Positions 43,939-52,851 of a stretch of DNA of 64,000 bases are shown piece after piece (the stretch's first letter is position 1; every line of letters begins with the position of its first letter). Origin of the DNA: Paenibacillus allorhizosphaerae (lineage in GTDB: Bacteria > Bacillota > Bacilli > Paenibacillales > NBRC-103111). The notes under the pieces are model-generated. The model made no database searches. It had not been told where the DNA came from and was given only the letters and a program-made list of their open reading frames with translations. The position numbers were made by a program, and so were the translations under genes. The stretch covers positions 133,163 through 197,162 of the forward strand of contig NZ_CAJVCE010000008.1 of the NCBI RefSeq assembly GCF_910594985.1, in the 5' to 3' direction.

Positions 43939-44897
43939 TGGAAGTTCGCATCCTTGCCTAAAATGGGTTCGAATTCGGCGTCATTGCCGTACATTCGTTC
44001 AGCCTCGTCCATCGCCTTATCAAACAGCCTTGCGTTGCGCCTTGAGGCCGGTATGTCTTGAAGCAGGCGGCACAGCCGGAGCAGCCGGTCTCTGGAAAGC
44101 GCGCCGACGTGATCCGCGATCAAATCCGGATACTGCACGACGTATTCTTTGACGCGCAATGCGGCTCCGGCCAATTGAGCCATGGTTTGCGGTCCGATCG
44201 CAAGCGCTTCGATTTCGGGGCGGTAACGCCTTGCATAATCAAGCATGTCCCGGCGGATGAGCTCGGGTTTTACTTTGCAAATTTCGTTCACATACCGCAC
44301 GAAATCGGGGTCGAACGCTTCGGGAATGAGCGTGCCGAGCTCCAGATCCATGTCGCGCCGCAAAATAAATCGGTTCAAGCAATAAATTTTGAGCATCTTG
44401 ATTTGATCGCCTTTGAGAAAATGTCCGATCTCCCGCAGCTTCAAGTAAGCGGACAGCTCGTCCTCCGATTTCAAATCGCCCGCGGCATTTTCCGCGTCCA
44501 GCAGCATGCCGTCCCGCACTTGCGCGCTTTCCTGCTTGAGCAAATGCAGCAGCGTGTGCCGTTCCCGTTCCACGGCGTACCGTTTGCACAGCCAGAAGTA
44601 AACGGCGACGAGCAGCAGGCCGACGGCAAGCGAGACGGACATTTGCAGGGCATTGCGTGCAAACACGAAACCGGCGAGGCCCGACGCACCCAGCAGCAGC
44701 GCATCCCGCAGCTTACCGTGCCGAAGCACAGTTCGGGCGATGTCGGCGACTGGACGCCCGCTGTGTTCCGCCTCACAGTTGAGGCATGTTTCCAGCCCGA
44801 GAGAGGAATAAGCGCCGCAGCGGACGCACTGCTTCAGCCGCTCGTAGGCATGGCGGGTATGTACAAGTTGTGGGAATTGAACGGCCTTTTTATTCAT
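43935..44897 (-). CDS. zinc-ribbon membrane protein of unknown function
   Basis: Residues 24-41 form a four-Cys zinc ribbon (C24, C27, C38, C41). Two TMs follow at about 67-85 and 88-106 (LLLGASGLAGFVFARNAL, VSLAVGLLLVAVYFWL), then a 200-residue cytoplasmic helical domain. The layout, zinc ribbon plus paired TM, recalls adaptor proteins of membrane machines such as YdjG. The ATG is preceded by CAGGAGG inside the 53-codon gene upstream, so the three leftward genes are translationally coupled. Confidence 0.8.
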   Translation of the reverse strand: MNKKAVQFPQLVHTRHAYERLKQCVRCGAYSSLGLETCLNCEAEHSGRPVADIARTVLRHGKLRDALLLGASGLAGFVFARNALQMSVSLAVGLLLVAVYFWLCKRYAVERERHTLLHLLKQESAQVRDGMLLDAENAAGDLKSEDELSAYLKLREIGHFLKGDQIKMLKIYCLNRFILRRDMDLELGTLIPEAFDPDFVRYVNEICKVKPELIRRDMLDYARRYRPEIEALAIGPQTMAQLAGAALRVKEYVVQYPDLIADHVGALSRDRLLRLCRLLQDIPASRRNARLFDKAMDEAERMYGNDAEFEPILGKDANFQ

Positions 44898-45051
44898 GAC
44901 GAACCTCCTGGTTCAAAAGTTGCAGCAGTTCGCGGTCGATTTGCTCCGGCGTCAATCCACTGCGTTTCCACTTCACAAACCGGACGGTACGGAAAACGGC
45001 GAAAGCCGCTCCGGCGGCAAGGAGCACATAAGTAAACATCGACATGAGCAT
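44890..45051 (-). CDS. 53-residue membrane protein, first gene of the leftward unit
   Basis: The frame runs from ATG at 45051 (or 45045) to TAA at 44890 and encodes 53 residues: one TM (MFTYVLLAAGAAFAVFRTV), a basic stretch (RFVKWKR) and an acidic-amphipathic tail (LTPEQIDRELLQLLNQEV). AAGGAAG lies 8 nt upstream. It overlaps the next gene by 8 bp and contains its ribosome site, so coupled translation is likely. The basic residues after the TM predict a cytoplasmic tail. Function unknown; it may be a small subunit of the locus. Confidence 0.75.
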   Translation of the reverse strand: MLMSMFTYVLLAAGAAFAVFRTVRFVKWKRSGLTPEQIDRELLQLLNQEVRHE

Positions 45052-45232
45052 CTTGACTTCTTCCTTTCCGTGTGATATTGAACCTCAAAATCTTAAGAAT
45101 GTTATAAGAATTGAAACCTAGCAATTTGAAAAACCAAACGTTAATATGATTAAATAACGACAACGAGTCCTATTTTACTACCACCTTTTACAAATTACTA
45201 CATCAGGGCTCAATAGAGGAGGAAAGCATCGC

Positions 45233-46993
45233 GTGATGAAACGAAAGAGCCTGCTGCAGTGGGCCGCAGCCCTGTTGATCGCTCTATCCATAACGATACC
45301 GCAGACCTACGCCGCTCCGGCGGCATCCGATACGAGAATCGATGCCGTGCTATCGGTGGATGTGAGCAATTCCATGAATGAATCCGACGTCAATAAAGTC
45401 AGCTATGAAGCGATGAAGATGTTCATCGACATGGCTTCCGTCCAAGGGGACCGGATCGGCGTCGTCGCTTATACCGACCAAGTGATGCGCGAGAAGGCGC
45501 TGCTTAAGATCGGGGGAGCGAAAGATAAAGACGAGCTGAAAAAGTTTATCGACCAGCTCGCTTTGGGACCTTATACCGATCTGGCCGTCGGCGTCGACGA
45601 AGCGGTAAAGGTGCTGGACAGCGGCGCCGAGCCGGGACATGTCCCGCTCATCGTGCTGCTGACCGACGGCAACAATTCACTCAGAGCCGGGCAGACGCAG
45701 GAGAAGTCCCAGGAAATACTGAACCAGGCGGTTCAGAAAGCGAAGGGTAAAGGCATCCCGATCTATACGATCGGCCTGAACGCGGACGGGCAGCTCAACA
45801 AGGACGAGCTAGACCGCATCTCCAAGGAGACGGGCGGCAAAATGTTCGTGACGAGCACGGCGGACAAGCTCCCGGAAATTTTGAGCGAAATTTATGCCAG
45901 CCATCTGAAGCTGAAGGTCGTGCCGCTCCCCGGCTTGACGGCGAACGGCGATTTTCAGAACGTTGTCGTGAACATACCGACCGCGAGCGTGGCGGAAGCG
46001 AACATATCGATCATGTCGCCGAATCCGGTGGAAGTGAAGCTGAGCGATCCGGCTGGCAAGGAGCAGCCGATTCCTTCGGACCGCATCGTCTATTCCAAGT
46101 CCAAGGCATACTCGCTTATCAAGATTTTAAACCCGGCCCAAGGCGATTGGAACTTGAAAATCAAGGGCGTGTCCAAAGACAAAATCGACATTAATTTAAT
46201 TTATAACTACGAATTGAAGGTGTCGATGGTTCCTTTGTCGTCTATATCCTATAGCCCCGGCGACTCGGTTCCCGTGAAAGCTTATTTGATGTCGAACGGG
46301 CAGAAGGTGAACGATCCCGGTCTATATAAAAACGCAAAAGCTTCGCTTGTGCTGACGGACCTCGATACGAAGAAGACGACGGAGTCGCCGCTTACCTCGA
46401 ATCCGGACGGAATCGAAGGAAGTATCAAGGTGCCGGAGGCGCATGATTACGAGCTGAAAGTGAAAGTGGAAGACGCCAATTTCTTGCGCGAATCGGAACC
46501 GGTTGCCATTTCGGCCAAAAAGCCGGCTTCGCAGTCTGCTCCGGCGGAGACGTCTCAGGAAAACGAGGGACGCTGGCTCAAGTTATCCGCTTGGGGAGGC
46601 GCACTGCTTGTCGTCATTGCGGCGGCTTTGGCCGCTTTGGCTTACTGGAAAAAGGCGAACCGAGGCTTCGTCGGGCAGCTCGTCGTCGAGATTCGGGACG
46701 AGGACACCGGCGAGCGAACTTCGCCCCAATACAAGAAGCTGCACATATTCAAAGGCAAATTCAACCTCCATCAGCTGCTGCAGCTTGCGCCCGACTATGC
46801 CGAAACGGCCGACATCGTATTCCGGCCGGGACGCGGAGATACGCTGAACGTAGTCAATAAGTCCGGCTGCGTCATGGAAAAAGGGGGCCGTGCGTTCGAA
46901 GCGGAAGGCGGCAAAGAAATTTTTGCCCGAGATTGCATCAAAATCACGCTCAAAAACGTCAATAAAGTAATAACCTTGGAATATTTGAAATAA
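45233..46993 (+). CDS. secreted membrane-anchored vWA-domain protein
   Basis: A signal peptide (about 1-27) precedes a von Willebrand factor A domain with an intact MIDAS: DVSNS (43-47), the Thr in YTDLAVGVDEA and LLTDGNNS (Asp145). Beta-rich domains follow to about 445, then one TM (about 452-473) and a 110-residue cytoplasmic tail. The start is GTG at 45233 or ATG at 45236, after GAGGAGG. It is the first gene of the seven-gene rightward unit. The outer metal site can bind an acidic ligand while the inner tail contacts cytoplasmic partners. Confidence 0.92.
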   Translation: MMKRKSLLQWAAALLIALSITIPQTYAAPAASDTRIDAVLSVDVSNSMNESDVNKVSYEAMKMFIDMASVQGDRIGVVAYTDQVMREKALLKIGGAKDKDELKKFIDQLALGPYTDLAVGVDEAVKVLDSGAEPGHVPLIVLLTDGNNSLRAGQTQEKSQEILNQAVQKAKGKGIPIYTIGLNADGQLNKDELDRISKETGGKMFVTSTADKLPEILSEIYASHLKLKVVPLPGLTANGDFQNVVVNIPTASVAEANISIMSPNPVEVKLSDPAGKEQPIPSDRIVYSKSKAYSLIKILNPAQGDWNLKIKGVSKDKIDINLIYNYELKVSMVPLSSISYSPGDSVPVKAYLMSNGQKVNDPGLYKNAKASLVLTDLDTKKTTESPLTSNPDGIEGSIKVPEAHDYELKVKVEDANFLRESEPVAISAKKPASQSAPAETSQENEGRWLKLSAWGGALLVVIAAALAALAYWKKANRGFVGQLVVEIRDEDTGERTSPQYKKLHIFKGKFNLHQLLQLAPDYAETADIVFRPGRGDTLNVVNKSGCVMEKGGRAFEAEGGKEIFARDCIKITLKNVNKVITLEYLK

Positions 46994-47011
46994 ACAGGGG
47001 GACATGGACCT

Positions 47012-50000
47012 ATGAAAGCCGTAGTCAAAGAACATATACAGCAGCTCGACGTCTCTTTGGGCGGGGGCATCATCAGCGAGAAAATACGGGTCGACACGAT
47101 CGACAACCCGATGCTCGTCATCGGGCTCGGGGGAACGGGGATCGACGCGCTGCTGCGCCTGAAATACCAGATCAACCGCCGGTTCAAGCTGCCGGAAGAT
47201 ACGATGACGAAGAAGAAGAAGGATAAGCCGAACAACGTCGAGTTTCTCGCCATCGAGACGAACGAGCATGACCGCAACAAACGCTATAAGGGCGTCGGGC
47301 TCGACCCGATGACCGAGTTCGTGCTGCTGTCCAACCCGGAAATCGGCAGCGTGCTGCAAAACCGCAGCGTGCTGGAGCCGTACATAAAGGAATGGCTGTC
47401 CCCGGAGCTGACGATCACCGACGGGATCAACGGCGCTTCCGGCGTCAGACAAGCCGGGCGTCTGCTCATGTTTACGAAAATCGTCCACGTCGTGCAGACG
47501 ATCGAGCGTAAAATCAAGACGCTGTCCATCGGCACGAACAAGAAGCTGATGGTATTCGTGCTGACGGGGCTGTCGGGCGGCACCGGGAGCGGCTGCTTCC
47601 TCGACATCGCCTATATCGTCAGAGGCATCATGGAGCGCGACTACGGCTCGGCCGGCGTCGATAAAGTGAACCTGCTCGGCTATTTGTTCGCGCCCGACGT
47701 GAACCTCGCCAATAAGAGCTTGACCGAGCATTCGCGCGAATACATCAAGAAAAACGGCTATGCGGCGCTGAAAGAGCTGGATTACTGGATGAACGCGGAC
47801 GAGCGGGGCGAGCGGTTCAAGCAGCAATATGCCAGCATCTTGACCGTCGATTCGCCGATGCCGCCGTTCAATCTGGCGCATCTGATCTCGGCGACCAACC
47901 TGGAAGGCAAGCTGCTCGAGAACGCCTACGATTACTGCATGAACGTGACGGCGGAGAACATCACGAACTTTATGGCCAGCGAAGACAAAGGCTCCGGCGA
48001 AGAGTTCGCGATCCACGATTACATCAGCAACATCCGCACCAACATCAACCAGATGCCGAAGGCGTACGCGGCTAATTACCAATACAACATATTAGGCGCT
48101 TCCTCTGCGGTGCTGCCGATCGAAGAGATGACGACGTACTTGGCGTACAAAGTATTTCAGCGTATGGAAAAAATGTTCACAGCCGGACCTTCCCAGGAAG
48201 ATGTGGAGAAGCTGGCGCGCAAGCTGAATCTCGATCCGGATTCCGTTCACCGTGAATTCAACAAGCAGGTGCCGGAGCCGCTTCCGGGCTATCAGAACAG
48301 CGAGCGGTTAAGCTACGCCAACGTCATCAAGCAGCAGAACGTAAATATTGACACGGAGCTGGAGCAGCATTACTTGTCGAGGGCGCGCGAGGAATACATC
48401 AAAAGCCGCAGGCAGCTGCCGGGCCAAATCAAAGAGGTGTTCACCGAGCAGATCACCAAAGTGTTCATTCATCCGGAGCAGGGGCCGTTTTACGCCTCGC
48501 GGATGATTTTGCAGGATAAAGGCTTCTGCCTGCTGAAGCTGATCTCCTCGTACATCGAATCGCTCAAGGAAAGCATTTACCGGATTCCGCGGGATATCGA
48601 ATATGCGGAAGAGCAGTCGCAGCAAAAAATGAGTGAAGCCCGCAGCGCGTTCATTTCCAAGGACCGCAAAAAGGATGCGTACATCGAGGCGAAAATCGGA
48701 GAATACCTGCTTCACGCCGACCGCGAGCGGATGGAGCAGATGGTCGAGTTTTACGAGGATTTGTACAATTTGATCAATGCGGAGAATTCGCGCTTGTATC
48801 AAGTATTTACCGAGCTTTTGAGCGAGCTGAACCGGATCTTCGAGAAGAACGGCAACATTTTGACCAGCGGGCAGGAGGAAGTCGACCATAAAGGAAATCG
48901 TACGTATTACTGGAACGTCGTAAGCGTACCGGATATGGCGAAGCTGATCGGCCAGGTCATGGACGAGAAGAACGTGAACGATCTCATCCGGGATTTCACG
49001 CAGGAGCTGCTCAGCAAGTCGAACCAATGGACGAAGGAGCAGGAAGTGGATGTGATCGGCTCGATCTCCGACTTCCTGACGCAGCATTTCAGCGATCTCA
49101 TTACGAAATCGATGGAGGAGTACCTGGTCATTAAATACGGCCAGGAAGATTCGATGGAGAAGCTCGTCGAGCAGCGGATCGCCAGCCGTCTTCACGAAGA
49201 GGCGAAACCGGTGTTCCATCTCAGCAACAGCTCCGGCAATTTCAACTTCCCGTCGTGGGGATTCGTCTCCGTTCCTGTGAAGGCGCCGAATATTTTCAAG
49301 GGCATCCGCAATTTTCAGGACAACGCCATCGCCAACACGCGGTTTACGATCAAGGAAAGCCAGGTGAAAAACCGGATTTTCTGGCTCAATACGCAGAACG
49401 GCATCCCGCTGTTCTTATACACGCCGATGAAAGTGTATGAGACAAGCTATGAGCGTACGATTCTGGAGCCGGAGGGCATCGGCCGCCATCTCGTGCAGAC
49501 CGACAAGGTCAACTGGACTTACCTGCCGTCGCCGATTCCCGAAAAATCTTGGGGCGATACGTATGAAAACGGGCGCGTGCGTACGTTCAACGCGGAAATC
49601 AGGGAGCTGTTCGACAAGGCGCTAAGCCAGGGTATCATTCGGGAAAAGGGATCCGACAGCGGGACGATCAACCGTTACGCCTGCACGTTCACGAAGCCGC
49701 TGGATCTCGGCCGCTTTCTTGCCGCGTACAATCTGCAATTGACCGCACAGAAGCCGAATCTAGGCGAAGTAAGCCGCTGCGTGAACGATTTGAAGGCGCT
49801 CCTAGCGGGCGGACTCGAACCGGCCGGCGGCAAAGATATATTCGGCAGCGTAAACGAAGAGCTGGCCAAAGAAAATCTCATTCGTTACCCCGAGCTGCAA
49901 AAGCGGATCCGGGAGGAACTGGACAAATACGAGCTGATTAAGCTTAAGATTGCCGAGCTGGAGCAAGTACTCAGCCGTCTGCAGGACGAAGAGAAGCTGC

Positions 50001-50401
50001 TCGCCTTGTTTATCGAAGCGATGTACACTTCGTCGATTGCGAAGAAAGGGGCTCTGTACGTTTATGACCACGACGCGGACGAAGATCCGTGGGACGCTTT
50101 CGTCAATTTGATGCAGGTTAACAAATTTGTGGAGTTTGAAATCTTCACGAAGCTGAGCGCATTGGAACCGAAGAAGATGGGGCTGCTGCAGCGCAAAGCC
50201 GCGAAGCGCAGCCAGCAACTGGTCTCTTCCGAAGACATCAGCGCGCTGGTGGCGAAGCTGAAGGAGATGAGCACCGCATTCCAGGAAGCGAAGTCGGCGC
50301 TTGACTACGAACGTTCCGAAATCGCCAACGGCGAAGCGATGTACCAGTTTTATAAGCAAGTTTCCGTCAAAGTGGGCGACATCGTCAAAAAATTGGCATA
50401 G
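47012..50401 (+). CDS. tubulin-like GTP-binding protein
   Basis: The N-terminal 300 residues carry tubulin/FtsZ hallmarks: PMLVIGLGGTGIDALLRLKY (first glycine loop, about 33-52) and the signature GLSGGTGSGCFLDIAY (SGGTGSG at 188-194), which holds the GTP phosphates. At 1129 residues it is two to three times longer than FtsZ, with a large helical C-terminal part (coiled-coil-like around 520-620 and 940-1000). It fits the bacterial family annotated as tubulin-like domain proteins. It has no TM. Whether it polymerises is unknown. It lies 18 bp after the vWA gene. Confidence 0.9.
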   Translation: MKAVVKEHIQQLDVSLGGGIISEKIRVDTIDNPMLVIGLGGTGIDALLRLKYQINRRFKLPEDTMTKKKKDKPNNVEFLAIETNEHDRNKRYKGVGLDPMTEFVLLSNPEIGSVLQNRSVLEPYIKEWLSPELTITDGINGASGVRQAGRLLMFTKIVHVVQTIERKIKTLSIGTNKKLMVFVLTGLSGGTGSGCFLDIAYIVRGIMERDYGSAGVDKVNLLGYLFAPDVNLANKSLTEHSREYIKKNGYAALKELDYWMNADERGERFKQQYASILTVDSPMPPFNLAHLISATNLEGKLLENAYDYCMNVTAENITNFMASEDKGSGEEFAIHDYISNIRTNINQMPKAYAANYQYNILGASSAVLPIEEMTTYLAYKVFQRMEKMFTAGPSQEDVEKLARKLNLDPDSVHREFNKQVPEPLPGYQNSERLSYANVIKQQNVNIDTELEQHYLSRAREEYIKSRRQLPGQIKEVFTEQITKVFIHPEQGPFYASRMILQDKGFCLLKLISSYIESLKESIYRIPRDIEYAEEQSQQKMSEARSAFISKDRKKDAYIEAKIGEYLLHADRERMEQMVEFYEDLYNLINAENSRLYQVFTELLSELNRIFEKNGNILTSGQEEVDHKGNRTYYWNVVSVPDMAKLIGQVMDEKNVNDLIRDFTQELLSKSNQWTKEQEVDVIGSISDFLTQHFSDLITKSMEEYLVIKYGQEDSMEKLVEQRIASRLHEEAKPVFHLSNSSGNFNFPSWGFVSVPVKAPNIFKGIRNFQDNAIANTRFTIKESQVKNRIFWLNTQNGIPLFLYTPMKVYETSYERTILEPEGIGRHLVQTDKVNWTYLPSPIPEKSWGDTYENGRVRTFNAEIRELFDKALSQGIIREKGSDSGTINRYACTFTKPLDLGRFLAAYNLQLTAQKPNLGEVSRCVNDLKALLAGGLEPAGGKDIFGSVNEELAKENLIRYPELQKRIREELDKYELIKLKIAELEQVLSRLQDEEKLLALFIEAMYTSSIAKKGALYVYDHDADEDPWDAFVNLMQVNKFVEFEIFTKLSALEPKKMGLLQRKAAKRSQQLVSSEDISALVAKLKEMSTAFQEAKSALDYERSEIANGEAMYQFYKQVSVKVGDIVKKLA

Positions 50402-50439
50402 CACACGAATGCATGCATTAGCGCTGAAGAGAAAGGGGA

Positions 50440-52851
50440 ATGCGGATGAGCCTGCGTGAAAAATTGACGGCGTTCGCGGGTGATTACGCCGCCGAACTGG
50501 AGCATCGGAGCAGCGGCGAAGATGCGCTTTCCACCATTTACCACCCGGTCGTATTCCTGTTTCTCGGCGACCGGACGGCGGAAGACGTGCGGCATGCCAC
50601 CGACTGGCTGCAGCGCAGATGGCATAACGGGGCCGGAGCGATTTGCCTGCACGCAGGCATGTCGGTACCTGCCTCGGAAGAGCCTGTATACGGCTGGCAG
50701 CTTCCGGTTGCGGAAACGGGCTCGCTTTCTGAGCGTCCTGATATTCGCCGCCGGTTTTACGAGGATGACGGGAAGCTGCTGGAGCTGAACGTGACGCTCC
50801 GCAAGATGGTGAACAAAATCCGCGCCATGGGCCGGAGCTACGATAACTTGCAGCGCTTGAATATTGCGGTTGTCACCCGGCTGGACGATCCGTTCCATGT
50901 CTTGCTGCCCGACTTGACGGTATTGATGAAAACCGTCTTCGGCGAAAGCTCCCGCTCCGTAATCTCAGACCTGTACGTTTTGGCGGACGAGAGTCAGGAG
51001 AGCGAAGACTTCGCCTACCGCAGCGCCATCGGCGTCAGTTTGCTAAGAGAACTGGATATATATCAAAACCGGGAGTACCGTTACGAACAGCGGCTTCAGG
51101 TGACAGGGGAAGGCGTGCGGCTGCCTGCCGTACATCCGCCGTCGCCGCTGTTCGACACCGTGTATTGGCTGAGCAACAAGGATGAACGAGGGATATTCGT
51201 CGACGGCGGCATGCGCAGCGGCGCGGAGCTCGTCTGCCGCTTGAGCCTCCTAAAAAATGCCAGACCGGCAGGTGATCCCGGTTCGCCATCCGGTCCGGCG
51301 TTTGAATCGTACAATCATCAGCTGTTCAAGCAAAGCATTACGCCGGCTGACGCGCGAGGGGCCGTTTACGCGTCCGCGGGCTGCGCACAAGTGACTCGTC
51401 CCAATGCGGCGATCGCTTTATCGGTGCTGTATCATTACCAGAAGCGGGTGCTGCTCCGGCTGCGGGACAATGCGCAGGCCGGGCTCAGCCATGCGATGCC
51501 GCTGCTGCAGCTCGACCCGCACGATACCGAGCGCGAGGTACGAGGCTTGATGCCTGAACCGGAAGCGGCGATGGAAGGCATGCGCGGCTTGATGCACGCG
51601 GACATGTCCTTCGCGGACTTGAGGCCGATGACGCTTCGGCAGGCGGAACTTGCGCTGTTCGGGGATAACGCCCGATTATTTTTCGAGAAGAACATCGCCG
51701 CGGCGGCCGAGGCTGCTCTGGAGCAGAGCGATCCGGCGCGAAGGCTGGAGCGGCTGATAGACCAGAAGGTCATACAGGAGCCGGCTCTCGGGCTGTTCGG
51801 CGTGTACCGCTGGACAATGCCCGGGGAAGCCGGAAGCTTGTCGGAACAGCTCGACGAGCGCATCCGCCAGATGGCCGGCCGCATCGCGCAATGCCGTGTC
51901 GATCTGGAGATGGCGCGGGACGAGAAGGTCGAATATATCGTACCGGTCAAAAGTTCTCCTCTCGCATGGTTTAGCGGAAAGCCTTCCGTGAAGGAAGTGA
52001 TCCGCCGCCTGTTAGACAACATCTACAGTCTGCAGTGGGAAATGGCTTTGCTTGAGCTGCACAGGAAACTGCTCGTTCAATACCGCGATAAGCTAAGCGA
52101 GCTGCATCGCAAGGTGAAGCCGCTTGTCGAGCGCTTCATCGGACTGGAACAGGAGTGGCTCAAGCTCAGCCGCAGCGAAGCCGCCGCTTTCGGCGGACAA
52201 GCGGGCCGCAATATCGACGAATATTACGGACACGTCGTCGAGCGTATTTTGAATGAACTGGAAAACCGGATGCACCGGTTGTTTTATTTCGAACATGCGC
52301 GTCTCGGCAATGCTTCCGTCTTATTCGCGGAGCAGGAAGAAGTGTGGCTGCTTCGGCTGACGGATACGGTGCGCAAAGACTTGTTCTCCCATGCGTTGTT
52401 CCATCAATCGTTCGAGGCGGAGCTTTTGGCCCGGGCGAATGTGACCACGTCGTATGATAATCCGCTTGTCTTGACCAAAGAAGACCTGTTCCGCGATATT
52501 TCCCGAACGCTGGATAGCGAATCGGCGATTCGCGCGGATGTATACCATTCGACGCACCGGCACCGCTATGAGGAGCAATATTACGCCGGCTATGTGCAGA
52601 GCGAATTTATCGGGTATGCGGTGAACGCCCAGCAGACGAACGGCTCCTGCAAGCTCGGATGCATCCATGAGGAACGGACGAGCAGCGTAGAAAAGATTCA
52701 TTTGATGGGCGGCTTCCGCGGAGAAGATCTGATGTATTTCCGCCACGGCAAACGGTATTACGATTCATATGTAGAAAACGGATTTCAATTTCACAGCATC
52801 GATCCGAATGCTGTGCTGGAAAGGCAGCTGGGTAACGGTGAAACAGCGTAA
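50440..52851 (+). CDS. large cytoplasmic protein of unknown function, partner of the tubulin-like protein
   Basis: Not recognised. The 803-residue protein has no signal or TM. The first 330 residues look alpha/beta (HPVVFLFLGDRTAEDV, LNIAVVTRLDDPFHVLLPDL, FDTVYWLSNKDERGIFVDGG) and the rest is helical, with a coiled-coil-like section at about 540-620. The alternating strand/helix order and the WLSNKDERGIF segment make a divergent tubulin-fold partner possible, but no glycine signature is present. A GAAAGGGG ribosome site precedes the ATG. Position directly after the tubulin-like gene suggests direct contact. Confidence 0.8.
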   Translation: MRMSLREKLTAFAGDYAAELEHRSSGEDALSTIYHPVVFLFLGDRTAEDVRHATDWLQRRWHNGAGAICLHAGMSVPASEEPVYGWQLPVAETGSLSERPDIRRRFYEDDGKLLELNVTLRKMVNKIRAMGRSYDNLQRLNIAVVTRLDDPFHVLLPDLTVLMKTVFGESSRSVISDLYVLADESQESEDFAYRSAIGVSLLRELDIYQNREYRYEQRLQVTGEGVRLPAVHPPSPLFDTVYWLSNKDERGIFVDGGMRSGAELVCRLSLLKNARPAGDPGSPSGPAFESYNHQLFKQSITPADARGAVYASAGCAQVTRPNAAIALSVLYHYQKRVLLRLRDNAQAGLSHAMPLLQLDPHDTEREVRGLMPEPEAAMEGMRGLMHADMSFADLRPMTLRQAELALFGDNARLFFEKNIAAAAEAALEQSDPARRLERLIDQKVIQEPALGLFGVYRWTMPGEAGSLSEQLDERIRQMAGRIAQCRVDLEMARDEKVEYIVPVKSSPLAWFSGKPSVKEVIRRLLDNIYSLQWEMALLELHRKLLVQYRDKLSELHRKVKPLVERFIGLEQEWLKLSRSEAAAFGGQAGRNIDEYYGHVVERILNELENRMHRLFYFEHARLGNASVLFAEQEEVWLLRLTDTVRKDLFSHALFHQSFEAELLARANVTTSYDNPLVLTKEDLFRDISRTLDSESAIRADVYHSTHRHRYEEQYYAGYVQSEFIGYAVNAQQTNGSCKLGCIHEERTSSVEKIHLMGGFRGEDLMYFRHGKRYYDSYVENGFQFHSIDPNAVLERQLGNGETA

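Noticed and set aside
44894..45163. 89-codon minus-strand frame in the divergent region of the GTPase/tubulin locus
   Set aside because: It overlaps the 53-codon gene in another frame, lacks a ribosome site and has no TM; the 53-codon frame has both a site and a coherent membrane segment.
46583..48082. 499-codon minus-strand open frame across the vWA and tubulin-like genes
   Set aside because: It is the antisense shadow of two well-supported plus-strand genes, crosses their boundary, and its translation is low-complexity with no domain.
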